Both the position numbers and the translations under genes were made by a program. From positions 57,589 to 121,588 of the forward strand of contig NZ_NMVQ01000006.1 in assembly GCF_002250625.1 (NCBI RefSeq): 64,000 bases of DNA, given 5' to 3'. This document shows, in pieces, positions 38,687 through 46,631 of the stretch. Source of the stretch: Enemella dayhoffiae (GTDB taxonomy: Bacteria; Actinomycetota; Actinomycetes; Propionibacteriales; Propionibacteriaceae). Every line of letters starts with the position of its first letter. Within the stretch, counting starts at the first letter, position 1. The notes below the pieces were generated by a model that saw only the letters and a list, made by a program, of their open reading frames with translations, did not search any database and was not told where the DNA came from.

Positions 38687-39361
38687 TCAGTCGACCAGTC
38701 CAAGCTCGGGGGCGAGCTCGTCGACGAGCCAGTCCCAGTAGGCGGAATGGGGTTCGGCGGTGCCGACCAGGTGTCCCGACAGCTCGAGGCTGAGTGTGCC
38801 CACCAGGCGGGTGAACGCCGAGACCAGGGCCAGCATGGCCGGGCCGTCGGCGGCGCCGAAGTCGGGGGCGACCCGCGCCAGATTCGCCATCAGCCGCCTG
38901 GCCGGTGCGGCCCGCGGGGCCTGGGGTCGGGCGTCGCAATCGCTCACCACCGACACCAGCGCCACGGCCACCCGGCCGGCTGGCGCCAGGGTCTCCTCCG
39001 GTGCCTGATAGCCCGGGACCGGCGAGCCGTAGAGCAGGGCCCACTGCTGCGGGTGGGTGTGTGCCCAGTCGCGCATCGCGGCGCACGCCCGACGCCACCG
39101 GGCCAGCGGTTTGCCACGAGCGGTGCGGACCGCCTCCTCCACCGCCGCGCCCACGGCGTCGTAGCTGTCCACGATCAACCGGGTCAGCAGCTCGTCACGA
39201 CTGGCCACATAGCGATAGACCGCGGAGGAGGAGACGCCCAGCTCGCGGGTCAGTGCCCGCACGGACAGGCCGGCCGCGCCGACGTCGGCGAGCTGTTTCC
39301 TGCCCAGCTGGAGGATCCGCTCGTTCATCTGCTCGCGGGCGAGCTCGCGTGGTGTCGCCAT
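38687..39361 (-). CDS. TetR family regulator with WHG (TetR_C_13) ligand domain
   Basis: 224 residues. HTH GLSVRALTRELGVSSSAVYRYVASRDEL at about 31-58. The ligand domain carries AMRDWAHTHPQQWALLYGSPVPGY, a mark of the TetR_C_13 group. It is divergent from the deazaflavin-dependent oxidoreductase gene with two dyads between them, and lies upstream of the FAD dehydrogenase on the same strand, so both redox genes may be its targets. The ATG lies 6 nt after CAGAGT, a possible leaderless promoter. Confidence 0.88.
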   Translation of the reverse strand: MATPRELAREQMNERILQLGRKQLADVGAAGLSVRALTRELGVSSSAVYRYVASRDELLTRLIVDSYDAVGAAVEEAVRTARGKPLARWRRACAAMRDWAHTHPQQWALLYGSPVPGYQAPEETLAPAGRVAVALVSVVSDCDARPQAPRAAPARRLMANLARVAPDFGAADGPAMLALVSAFTRLVGTLSLELSGHLVGTAEPHSAYWDWLVDELAPELGLVD

Positions 39362-39401
39362 GGAGCCACTCTGCCGGACCGGGAGCAGGCGACGCAATCG
39401 T

Positions 39402-39463
39402 GAGCAGTGCTCTTGCTCTTTCCTGGACCGGGTGCGATCGTGGAAACAGAGAGCGGTGCTCTC
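39402..39463. promoter_or_regulatory. Two GAGC-N3-GCTC dyads, candidate TetR operators
   Basis: GAGCAGTGCTC at 39402-39412 and GAGAGCGGTGCTCTC at 39449-39463 share the core GAGC(A/G)GTGCTC and lie in the 125-bp divergent region between the TetR gene and the oxidoreductase. The second is an 6-bp perfect dyad. Confidence 0.55.
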
Positions 39464-39486
39464 GAATCTTTGGAAGAGAGGCGAAT

Positions 39487-39939
39487 GTGGTGGAGAAGCT
39501 GATCAACGACCTGCTGGCTTTCCTGGTCCGGCACGGTTTCCCGATGGGTGGAGCGGCCTGGTTCGAGGTGCGCGGGCGGCGCAGCGGTGAGCTGCGCGGG
39601 GTGGTGGTCAACCCGCTGACCCACCTTGGCCGCACCTATCTGGTCGCCCCGCGCGGGGAGACCCAGTGGGTGCGCAACCTGCGGGCGGCCGGTCAGGGTG
39701 AGCTGCGCGGGCAGACCTGGACCGCGCGCGAGCTGCCGGTCGCCGAACGCGGTCCGGTGCACCGGGCCTACCTCGCGCGCTGGTCGTGGCAGGTCAAGCG
39801 CTGGTTCACCGCGGACTCCGACCCGGCGGCCCACCCCGTCTTCGAGCTGGTTCCGGCGTGGTGCTCGGCACCGCCGCCGCGCTCGCCCGCACCGGGTCGC
39901 CGCGCACCGCTGCGGCTCACGCAATCGCCGGCTGTCTGA
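39487..39939 (+). CDS. F420/nitroreductase-family deazaflavin-dependent oxidoreductase (DDN-like)
   Basis: 150 residues with the split beta-barrel DDN fold: WFEVRGRRSGELRGVVVNPLTHLGRTYLVAPRGETQWVRNLRAAGQGEL, including the R-x-S-G segment of F420-binding members, and AHPVFELVP near the usual C-terminus. It implies cofactor F420 use. The last 25 residues after FELVP are Pro/Arg-rich and unlike the family; another frame over the same bases encodes a hydrophobic tail (VVLGTAAALARTG), so the 3' end may have been fused to a neighbour's remnant. GAGAGG lies 6 nt before GTG 39487. Confidence 0.78.
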   Translation: MVEKLINDLLAFLVRHGFPMGGAAWFEVRGRRSGELRGVVVNPLTHLGRTYLVAPRGETQWVRNLRAAGQGELRGQTWTARELPVAERGPVHRAYLARWSWQVKRWFTADSDPAAHPVFELVPAWCSAPPPRSPAPGRRAPLRLTQSPAV

Positions 39940-39999
39940 CGATGCTGATCGCCCAACCCGCCCTCGATGCCCTCGACTGAGCCCGGTTAGGCTCAAGGC

Positions 40000-40407
40000 A
40001 TGGCGACGATCTTCACCCGCATCATCAACGGCGAACTGCCTGGCCGCTTCGTCTACCGCGATGACCAGGTGGTGGCGTTCCTGTCCGTCGCACCGATGTC
40101 GCTCGGGCACACCCTGGTCGTCCCGGTGGCCGAGGTGGATCACTGGATCGACTGCGACCCCGAGCTGTGGCAGCACCTCAACCGGGTGGCGCTGCAGGTG
40201 GGCCGGGCGGTCCAGCCGGTGGCCGGCACCGCACGGGTCGCCACGCTGATCGCCGGGTTCGAGGTGCCGCACCTGCACCTGCACGTGTTCGGCGCCGACG
40301 ACATGTCCGGATTCCAGCTCAGTCCGCAGGCCGCCAAGGAGTTCAGCGATGAGGAGCTGGACGCCGCCGCAGCGCGGATTCGAGAGGCGATCGAGTCACT
40401 AGACTGA
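40000..40407 (+). CDS. HIT family protein (histidine triad nucleotide-binding)
   Basis: 135 residues. [19 protein letters not shown] opening (here [12 protein letters not shown]), [15 protein letters not shown], and the triad HLHLHV at His91, His93, His95. These enzymes hydrolyse nucleotide phosphoramidates or adenylates. TAGGCT at 39988-39993 ends 6 nt before the ATG, so the transcript is probably leaderless. It lies just upstream of guaA, whose own -10 box overlaps this gene's stop codon. Confidence 0.92.
   Translation: MATIFTRIINGELPGRFVYRDDQVVAFLSVAPMSLGHTLVVPVAEVDHWIDCDPELWQHLNRVALQVGRAVQPVAGTARVATLIAGFEVPHLHLHVFGADDMSGFQLSPQAAKEFSDEELDAAAARIREAIESLD
40400..40405 (+). promoter_or_regulatory. 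-10 box of a leaderless guaA promoter
   Basis: TAGACT overlaps the last codons of the HIT gene and ends 7 nt before the guaA ATG. No Shine-Dalgarno lies between. It is one of the clearest members of the leaderless set in this window. Confidence 0.5.
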
Positions 40408-40412
40408 CCGCC

Positions 40413-41975
40413 ATGTCCGTTGCTGAGCAGAACCACGACCTGGTGGTCGTGGTTGATTTCGGGGCGCAGTACGCCCAGTTGATCGCCCGTCGCGTCCGTG
40501 AGGCGCGGGTCTATTCCGAGGTGATGCCGTCCACGGCGTCGGTCGCGGAAATCATGGCCCGCAAGCCCAAGGCGGTGATCCTCTCCGGCGGACCCAGCTC
40601 GGTGTACGCCCCCGGCGCACCCCAGGTCGACCCCGACCTGTTCACCGCCGGGGTCCCGGCCTTCGGCATCTGCTACGGCTTCCAGGCCATGGCCGCGGCG
40701 CTCGGTGGGGAGGTCGCCCACACCGGACGACGCGAGTTCGGGCGTACCCCGGCCACCGTCGCCGAACCCGGCCGTCTGCTGGCCGACGCTCCGGCCGAGC
40801 TGAACATCTGGATGAGTCACGGTGACTCGGTTTCCGTTGCACCGCAGGGATTCCGCACGCTCGCCTCGACCGCCGGGGCGCCCGTCGCCGCCTTCGAGGA
40901 CGTCGACCGCCGGCTCGCCGGGGTGCAGTGGCACCCCGAGGTCGGGCACAGCCAGTGCGGCCAGCTGGTGCTGGAATCCTTCCTGTTCGACATCGCCGGT
41001 TGCACCCCCGACTGGACCCCGGCCAATATCGTCGCCGACACCGTCGCCGAGATCCGCCAGCAGGTCGGTGACCGGCACGTGCTGTGCGCACTCTCCGGCG
41101 GCGTCGACTCGGCGGTCGCCGCCGCCCTGGTGCACAAGGCGATCGGCGACCAGCTCACCTGCGTCTTCGTCGACCACGGCCTGCTGCGCAAGGGGGAGGC
41201 CGAGCAGGTCGAGAACGACTACGTCGCCGCGACCGGCGTACGCCTGATCGTGAAGGAGGTCGCCGACCAGTTCCTCGGCCACCTGAGCGGCGTGTCCGAC
41301 CCGGAGACCAAGCGCAAGATCATCGGCCGCGAGTTCATCCGCACCTTCGAGGCCACCGCCCGCGAGGTCGACCAGGACGCCGGGATCGACTTCCTGGTCC
41401 AGGGGACCCTCTATCCCGACGTGGTCGAATCCGGCGGTGGTGAGGGTGCGGCCAACATCAAGTCGCACCACAACGTCGGCGGGCTGCCCGACGACCTGAA
41501 GTTCCAGCTGATCGAACCGCTGCGCACCCTGTTCAAGGACGAGGTGCGCGCGGTCGGCGCCGAGCTCGGGTTGCCGGAGGCGATGGTCTGGCGGCAGCCG
41601 TTCCCCGGGCCGGGGTTGGCCATCCGCATCATCGGCGAGGTCACCCGGGAGCGGCTCGACCTGCTCCGCGAGGCCGATGCGATCGCCCGCGAGGAGCTCA
41701 CCCGCGCCGGGCTGGACCGTGACGTGTGGCAGTTCCCGGTGGTGCTGCTCGCCGACGTCCGCTCGGTCGGGGTGCAGGGCGACGGGCGCACCTACGGTCA
41801 CCCGGTGGTGCTCCGCCCGGTCAGCTCGGAGGACGCGATGACCGCCGACTGGAGCCGGCTGCCCTATGAGCTGCTGGAGCGGATCTCCACCCGGATCACC
41901 AACGAGGTGCGTGAGATCAACCGGGTCGTCCTCGACGTCACCTCCAAGCCGCCGGGCACCATCGAGTGGGAGTGA
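40413..41975 (+). CDS. guaA: GMP synthase (glutamine-hydrolysing)
   Basis: 520 residues. N-terminal class I glutamine amidotransferase with nucleophile Cys87 in GICYGFQ and HPE at [10 protein letters not shown]; then the ATP pyrophosphatase domain with P-loop [11 protein letters not shown], and the C-terminal dimerisation domain ending in KPPGTIEWE, the universal GuaA tail. It aminates XMP from GuaB to GMP. It probably starts at its own promoter (TAGACT at 40400-40405). A remarkable perfect hairpin lies about 50 bp after the stop. Confidence 0.97.
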   Translation: MSVAEQNHDLVVVVDFGAQYAQLIARRVREARVYSEVMPSTASVAEIMARKPKAVILSGGPSSVYAPGAPQVDPDLFTAGVPAFGICYGFQAMAAALGGEVAHTGRREFGRTPATVAEPGRLLADAPAELNIWMSHGDSVSVAPQGFRTLASTAGAPVAAFEDVDRRLAGVQWHPEVGHSQCGQLVLESFLFDIAGCTPDWTPANIVADTVAEIRQQVGDRHVLCALSGGVDSAVAAALVHKAIGDQLTCVFVDHGLLRKGEAEQVENDYVAATGVRLIVKEVADQFLGHLSGVSDPETKRKIIGREFIRTFEATAREVDQDAGIDFLVQGTLYPDVVESGGGEGAANIKSHHNVGGLPDDLKFQLIEPLRTLFKDEVRAVGAELGLPEAMVWRQPFPGPGLAIRIIGEVTRERLDLLREADAIAREELTRAGLDRDVWQFPVVLLADVRSVGVQGDGRTYGHPVVLRPVSSEDAMTADWSRLPYELLERISTRITNEVREINRVVLDVTSKPPGTIEWE

Positions 41976-42025
41976 CCCGCTCGCCCCGCTGCTGAGCGGC
42001 CCCCGGCCCCTTCCCGCCCCCTCCT

Positions 42026-42099
42026 CGCTCACGCTTATCGGTCAATTGTCCCGCGCACCCACTTGGGGACGCGGGACAATTGACCGATAAGCGTGAGCG
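42026..42099. terminator. Perfect 30-bp-stem hairpin between guaA and the PspC gene
   Basis: Arms 42026-42055 and 42070-42099 are exactly complementary over 30 bp around a 14-nt loop. The arms contain AT-rich CAATTG and CTTATC words. It lies between convergent genes and can terminate in both directions, though there is no T-run; the length and perfection also fit a mobile palindromic element. Confidence 0.7.
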
Positions 42100-42136
42100 G
42101 TAGGCACTGGGAGGGGGAGGGGGAGAGGAGGATGGG

Positions 42137-42469
42137 TCAGCGCAGGTCGTCGCGGTTGTGCAGGCCCTGGCTCTGGTTCTGGGTGCCGTAGGGCTGGCCG
42201 GCGCCGTTCTTCTTGGCCTGCTGCTCCGAATACCAGTCGCCGGCCTTCTTGCCCCAGTCCTCGGCGAGTGCCTTGCCGCCGTCGGTCGGCATCAGGATCC
42301 AGCCGAGCAGATAGGCGATCGGGCCGACTCCGGTGAACAGGATCACCGCCGCGGTGACCAGACGGACGATGGTGGCGTCCACGCCGAAATACTGGGCCAG
42401 CCCGCCGCAGACGCCTCCCAGCATCTTGTCGGACGAGCTGCGGGTGAGTCGCTTACCGGTGGTGTTCAT
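42137..42469 (-). CDS. PspC domain protein (envelope stress)
   Basis: 110 residues. [38 protein letters not shown] followed by a second hydrophobic stretch is a full PspC domain; the C-terminal 40 residues are hydrophilic (Gln/Asn-rich). PspC proteins sit in the inner membrane and sense or relay envelope damage. It follows the small membrane protein and the PspC-LiaF-like gene on the same strand, opposite a PspC-histidine kinase, so all belong to one stress module. Confidence 0.88.
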   Translation of the reverse strand: MNTTGKRLTRSSSDKMLGGVCGGLAQYFGVDATIVRLVTAAVILFTGVGPIAYLLGWILMPTDGGKALAEDWGKKAGDWYSEQQAKKNGAGQPYGTQNQSQGLHNRDDLR

Positions 42470-42508
42470 CTTGTTCCCTTTCTGGGTGGGGTTTGGTGAG
42501 GTCTCGGG

Positions 42509-42709
42509 TCAGTGTCCGCGGCCGCGGATCACCAGTACGCCGGCGCCGAGCAGCACCAGCAGGACGGGAATGGCGACCCGGAGTACGCTCACGTCGAGTC
42601 GGCCGCCATAGGCGCTCCACAGCACCAGTCCGGCGACCGCGGTGCACAACGCTCCCGCCACGAAGGCGACGAGATCGGGGGTACGCCTGGCTGCCTCTGG
42701 ACGGCTCAT
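42509..42709 (-). CDS. Small two-helix membrane protein
   Basis: 66 residues, two hydrophobic segments (LVAFVAGALCTAVAGLVLW and VLRVAIPVLLVLLGAGVLVI) with a short polar link. No known domain. ATG 42709 overlaps the stop of the PspC/LiaF-like gene (ATGA), so it is co-translated with it and is probably a component of the same envelope-stress module. Small proteins of this kind often accompany PspC genes in Actinobacteria. Confidence 0.7.
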   Translation of the reverse strand: MSRPEAARRTPDLVAFVAGALCTAVAGLVLWSAYGGRLDVSVLRVAIPVLLVLLGAGVLVIRGRGH

Positions 42710-43962
42710 GGCCGCACCTCCAATTCTCCGACGTCGACGTGGGTCACCAGGGTCAGGGTGGGAGCGTCCGGTGGGCCCTGCTGCACCGTCACCCCGGCCA
42801 GGTCGAAACCTTCCTGGGCGCCGTCTGGCAGGTGGGCCGAGCCGACGTCGACCGACCACTCGAGCCGCACCGTGGTCCCGGGCGGCGGCAGGATCAGCAG
42901 CCTCCCGGCGTCCATGCTCACCTCGTGGCGAGTGTCGCCGCTCAGCTGCAACCGGGACAGGTCGAGCACCAGGGCACCGACATCGGTCCGGGTACCACCG
43001 GCCGGCAGTTCGGCCGCGCTCTGATAGGCGATCGTCTGCTCGGTTGGGCCGCCCACCCGCTCGTGGGTGGCGCCGCCCAGCGTCACCAGGGCGAGGAGCA
43101 GCCCCAGGGCCACCAGGCCGCGGGGACGGGGGCGCCAGGTGCCGACCAGCAGCGCTGCACCCACCCCGAGCAGGGCAGCCGCCGGATAGGCGTGTCCGGG
43201 CACCGACAACCAGATGTCGCTCACTCCCACCGCGGCCACCGGCAGCAGCACCAGGGCCGCGGTCCGCAACCGTCCACGACGGCGCGCGGCCGGGCTGGGC
43301 CGACCGCTCGGCACCACGGTGGCCGCTGCGGGTTCCGGGGCGGGCGGGTCATAGAGGCCGACCGGGTCCGGATGGGCCAGGAAGGCCTCCAGCGAATAGC
43401 CGGGGTCACCGACCGCCGACTGCCCCGCCGGCACCGACGGCTCCGCGGCGCGCGCGTGATGCTCCTGCACGCGGCGCTGCCAGGCGGCGGCCGCGTCGGT
43501 GAACCGGGTGCTCTCGGTGAACGGCGCGGGCGGGATCGGTCGGGCCGGGGCCGCCTCGGCGGCAGAGGGCTGGTCGCCGCGCGGCAACCGACCGGAGTGC
43601 TGCAGCCCCAGATAGCACATGCCGCCGACCACGATCGCCGGTCCGATCCCGAACGGCAGGATGCCGGCGAGCAGCGCGGAGGAGAGCAACGAGGCGACGA
43701 TCAGCCCGACCACCCACACCGGGCGGGGCAAGCGGCGTACCTCCGGCAGGAAACCGTCGATCGGAGCACTGTCGCCACCCTGCCGCGGAACCGCCAACCA
43801 CGCGGCCGCATAGAGCACCAGGCCGACCCCCCCGGACAGGGCGAGCAGCACCGCCAGCAGCCTGACCAGCAGCGGGTCGACCCGCCAACGGTCGGCCAGG
43901 GCGACACAGACACCGGCCACCTTGGCCTCTGTCGTGCCGCGGCGCAGCGTGCTCAGTTCCAT
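42706..43962 (-). CDS. PspC and LiaF-like domain membrane protein
   Basis: 418 residues. N-terminal PspC domain (LRRGTTEAKVAGVCVALADRW to about 60), more hydrophobic helices (about 80-125 and 230-300), a Pro/Ala-rich cytoplasmic linker, and a C-terminal beta-rich segment (about 330-418: DVGALVLDLSRLQLSG, VDVGSAHL, THVDVGELEVRP) like the LiaF/YvqF toast-rack domain. In Firmicutes LiaF restrains the LiaSR kinase pair; here it is divergent from a PspC-kinase and response regulator, so a similar inhibitor role is inferred. ATG 43962 chosen; the frame runs upstream through the kinase gene without meaning. Confidence 0.8.
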   Translation of the reverse strand: MELSTLRRGTTEAKVAGVCVALADRWRVDPLLVRLLAVLLALSGGVGLVLYAAAWLAVPRQGGDSAPIDGFLPEVRRLPRPVWVVGLIVASLLSSALLAGILPFGIGPAIVVGGMCYLGLQHSGRLPRGDQPSAAEAAPARPIPPAPFTESTRFTDAAAAWQRRVQEHHARAAEPSVPAGQSAVGDPGYSLEAFLAHPDPVGLYDPPAPEPAAATVVPSGRPSPAARRRGRLRTAALVLLPVAAVGVSDIWLSVPGHAYPAAALLGVGAALLVGTWRPRPRGLVALGLLLALVTLGGATHERVGGPTEQTIAYQSAAELPAGGTRTDVGALVLDLSRLQLSGDTRHEVSMDAGRLLILPPPGTTVRLEWSVDVGSAHLPDGAQEGFDLAGVTVQQGPPDAPTLTLVTHVDVGELEVRP

Positions 43963-44103
43963 GCCTCCATCGTTGCCGCTCGCCGGGAGCGCGACCATCG
44001 GGGATGTCCCCGAGAAGGGGCCCATCCTGTCCCCGAAGTCAGGGGTCGCCTCGGGGGGTTCCCGGTTGGCACCGGCCCGGGCGCGTGTGAGGCTTGAGTC
44101 ATC

Positions 44104-45450
44104 ATGACGACCGAATCGCCCGACACCGTCCCGGGCCGCCCCGGGCCGCCGGCGCCCGCGGTGCGGCCCGAACCGGGCGGCGGCGACGGACTCGACACCA
44201 CCGAGGCGGCGACCCGCCCCCGCGCCACCCGGGTCACCGACGGCGCCTGGCTTGGCGGCGTGTGCTCGGGACTGGCCGCCCACCTCGGCTGGCCGGTGAT
44301 GGTGCTGCGGGTCGGGTTCGTCGCGCTGGCCCTGTTGCAGTTCATCGGCGCGGTGGTCTATGCCGTGCTCTGGATCACCCTGCCCCCCGCCCAGGCCGAG
44401 CAGACCGCCCCCGGGCTGGAGTCGGCCAGCCGCAGCAACATGCGCCCCGACCAGCACAGGGGTCGCGGCCGCGGGGGCGACATCGGCGCGGTGATCGCCC
44501 TCGGGTTGTTCGGGATCGGCATGCTGTGGCTGGTCCAGGGCAGCGGGCTGGGCGTGTCCCAGAAGGTGTTCTGGCCGATCGCGTTCGCCGGCGCCGGCCT
44601 GGCGCTGGTCTGGCGTACCGCCGACAACCCGAGCCGCGGCGACTGGCGCCGGGAGACCGAGGGACGGGTCTGGCTGGCCCCGCTGGTGGCCCGCGGCCGG
44701 TTGCTGTCGGTGGCCCGGATCATCTTCGGGATGGCGATGGTCGGGGCCGCGGTCGGCATGGTGATCGCCTCCCAGGCCGGACTGTCCGAGATCCCGCGGA
44801 TCCTGGCGATGGCGGGCCTGGCGCTCGCCGGCATCGGGCTGGTGCTGGCGCCCTGGGCGTACCGGTCGCGGCTGGCCCTGCAGACCGCCCGCGAGGAGAA
44901 GGTACGCGCCGACGCCCGCGCCGACATGGCCGCGCACCTGCACGACTCGGTGCTGCAGACCCTGGCGCTGATCCAGAAGCGGTCCGACGACCCCAAGACC
45001 GTCGCCACCCTGGCCCGCAAGCAGGAGCGCGAGCTGCGCACCTGGCTCTATGGCGACACGATCCGGGAACAGACGATCAAGTCCGGGCTGACCGCCGCGG
45101 CCGCCGAGGTCGAGGACGAGCGCGAGGTCCCCGTCGAACTGGTCTGTGTCGGCGATGCCGAGCTGGACGAACCGCTCGAGGCGATGCTGCGGGCGGCCCG
45201 TGAGGCCATGCTGAACGCGGCCAAGCACTCCGGCGCCCCCAAGATCGACGTGTACGCCGAGGTCGACGACGAGCGGGTGGAGATCTTCGTCCGGGACCGG
45301 GGGCGTGGCTTCGACATGGACGAGATCGGGGATGATCGGATGGGTGTGAAGGGCAGCATCATCGCCCGCATGCAGCGGCACGGCGGGACGGCCCGGATCA
45401 GGTCATCCGCCGAGGACGGTACGGAAGTGAAACTGGAGATGAGCAGATGA
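44104..45450 (+). CDS. PspC domain sensor histidine kinase (LiaS/NarL-type, HisKA_3-like)
   Basis: 448 residues. Pro-rich N-terminus, PspC domain (TDGAWLGGVCSGLAAHLGW, about 45-100), further membrane helices to about 260, then a kinase part with the phospho-acceptor in HLHDSVLQTLAL (His about 280) and an ATPase domain with NAAKHSG (N box) and RDRGRGFD (G1 box). The combined sensor probably detects cell-envelope stress through its PspC helices. It overlaps the response regulator gene (ATGA). Confidence 0.9.
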   Translation: MTTESPDTVPGRPGPPAPAVRPEPGGGDGLDTTEAATRPRATRVTDGAWLGGVCSGLAAHLGWPVMVLRVGFVALALLQFIGAVVYAVLWITLPPAQAEQTAPGLESASRSNMRPDQHRGRGRGGDIGAVIALGLFGIGMLWLVQGSGLGVSQKVFWPIAFAGAGLALVWRTADNPSRGDWRRETEGRVWLAPLVARGRLLSVARIIFGMAMVGAAVGMVIASQAGLSEIPRILAMAGLALAGIGLVLAPWAYRSRLALQTAREEKVRADARADMAAHLHDSVLQTLALIQKRSDDPKTVATLARKQERELRTWLYGDTIREQTIKSGLTAAAAEVEDEREVPVELVCVGDAELDEPLEAMLRAAREAMLNAAKHSGAPKIDVYAEVDDERVEIFVRDRGRGFDMDEIGDDRMGVKGSIIARMQRHGGTARIRSSAEDGTEVKLEMSR

Positions 45451-46172
45451 GCGAGCAGGCGCAACCGGACGGACTCGGCCAGGGAGGCACCGCGGCCTCA
45501 CCCACCCCGAGCGGCACCGAGAAACCGCACCAGGGCCCGCTGCGGGTGGTGGTGGTCGACGATCACGGGATGTTCCGGGCCGGGGTGAAGCACGAGATCG
45601 GCCAGCACGTCGAGGTCGTCGGCGAGGGGGAGGACGTCGCCACCGCGGTCGCGGCGATTCGGCGTACCCAACCGGACGTGGTGCTGCTCGACGTGCACCT
45701 GCCCGGGGGCGGCGGGGCCGAGGTGATCAAGCAGGTGCACGCGACCGATCCGGAGCTGAAGTTCCTGGCGCTGTCGGTCTCCGACGCTGCCGAGGACGTG
45801 ATCGGGGTGATCCGGGCCGGGGCCCGCGGCTATGTCACGAAGTCGATCAGCGCCGAGGAGCTGATCGACGCGATCCGACGGGTGGCCGACGGGGATGCGG
45901 TGTTCTCGCCGCGGCTGGCCGGCTTCGTGCTGGACGCGTTCTCCGGCTCGATCGACATCGCCGCTGTGGACGAGGACCTGGACCGGCTCTCCCAGCGCGA
46001 GCGGGAGGTGCTGCGGCTGATCGCGCGCGGGTACGCGTACAAGGAGATCGCCCGCGAGCTGTTCATCTCGATCAAGACCGTGGAGACCCACGTCTCCTCG
46101 GTGCTGCGCAAGCTGCAGCTGTCCAACCGGCATCAGCTCACCCGCTGGGCGACCGACCGCAGACTCGTCTGA
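45447..46172 (+). CDS. NarL/LuxR family response regulator
   Basis: 241 residues. A 30-residue unstructured head, a receiver domain with phospho-acceptor Asp in VVLLDVHLPGG (Asp82), and a GerE HTH with LSQREREVLRLIARGYAYKEIARELFISIKTVETHVSSVLRKL at about 175-220. The ATG overlaps the kinase stop, marking a cognate pair. Likely targets are the divergent PspC genes and other envelope genes. A strong terminator follows. Confidence 0.92.
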   Translation: MSEQAQPDGLGQGGTAASPTPSGTEKPHQGPLRVVVVDDHGMFRAGVKHEIGQHVEVVGEGEDVATAVAAIRRTQPDVVLLDVHLPGGGGAEVIKQVHATDPELKFLALSVSDAAEDVIGVIRAGARGYVTKSISAEELIDAIRRVADGDAVFSPRLAGFVLDAFSGSIDIAAVDEDLDRLSQREREVLRLIARGYAYKEIARELFISIKTVETHVSSVLRKLQLSNRHQLTRWATDRRLV

Positions 46173-46192
46173 TCGGATTCCCGGTTCGGACG

Positions 46193-46232
46193 CGAGAAGG
46201 GCCTGCTCCCTCGGGGGAGCAGGCCCTTCTCG
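46193..46232. terminator. Strong terminator after response regulator
   Basis: A perfect 18-bp stem (46193-46210 with 46215-46232) closes a TCGG tetraloop. It lies between convergent genes and can serve both, though the T-run is short on the + strand. Confidence 0.88.
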
Positions 46233-46243
46233 TTCGGGTCAGG

Positions 46244-46522
46244 TCAGGCGGCGGATCGGCCGCGTCCAGCAACTCGCGTGTAGATGAACAGCACGATCAA
46301 TGCCCCGACGACAGAGATCAACAGTGACACCCAGAATCCGCTGTTGATCGCGAACGAGAGGGTTCCGTTCATGATGAGGTTGGTGAGGAGTCCGCCGACA
46401 AGTGCCCCGATGATGCCGAGGACCATGGTCATGAGGATGCCGCCGCCCTGTTTGCCGGGCATGATGGCCTTTGCAATGGCTCCGGCCAGCAGGCCGACGA
46501 TGATGTATCCGAGAATTCCCAT
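46244..46522 (-). CDS. GlsB/YeaQ/YmgE family stress-response membrane protein
   Basis: 92 residues with three hydrophobic, Gly-rich helices: MGILGYIIVGLLAGAIAKAIMPGKQGGG, TMVLGIIGALVGGLL and FWVSLLISVVGALIVLFIYTR. This is the transglycosylase-associated protein fold, common in stress regulons; its biochemical action is unknown. ATG 46522 gives the standard family start, so the longer open frame to 46600 is not used. Lies next to the envelope-stress module, sharing its terminator, and may be in the same response. Confidence 0.88.
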   Translation of the reverse strand: MGILGYIIVGLLAGAIAKAIMPGKQGGGILMTMVLGIIGALVGGLLTNLIMNGTLSFAINSGFWVSLLISVVGALIVLFIYTRVAGRGRSAA

Positions 46523-46631
46523 GCTCGAACGGTACCCATGTGTGCCGTGGGATATCCGTGTGACCCCTGTGAATAGGCCCAGAAATGGATGAGTGTTCAC
46601 TTATCGACAGGTCGAGCACTGCCCGGGCGGA

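Noticed and set aside
42706..45381. Minus-strand frame joining the PspC/LiaF-like protein to sequence under the kinase gene
   Set aside because: Homology starts at ATG 43962; upstream part is antisense to a real kinase with all motifs.
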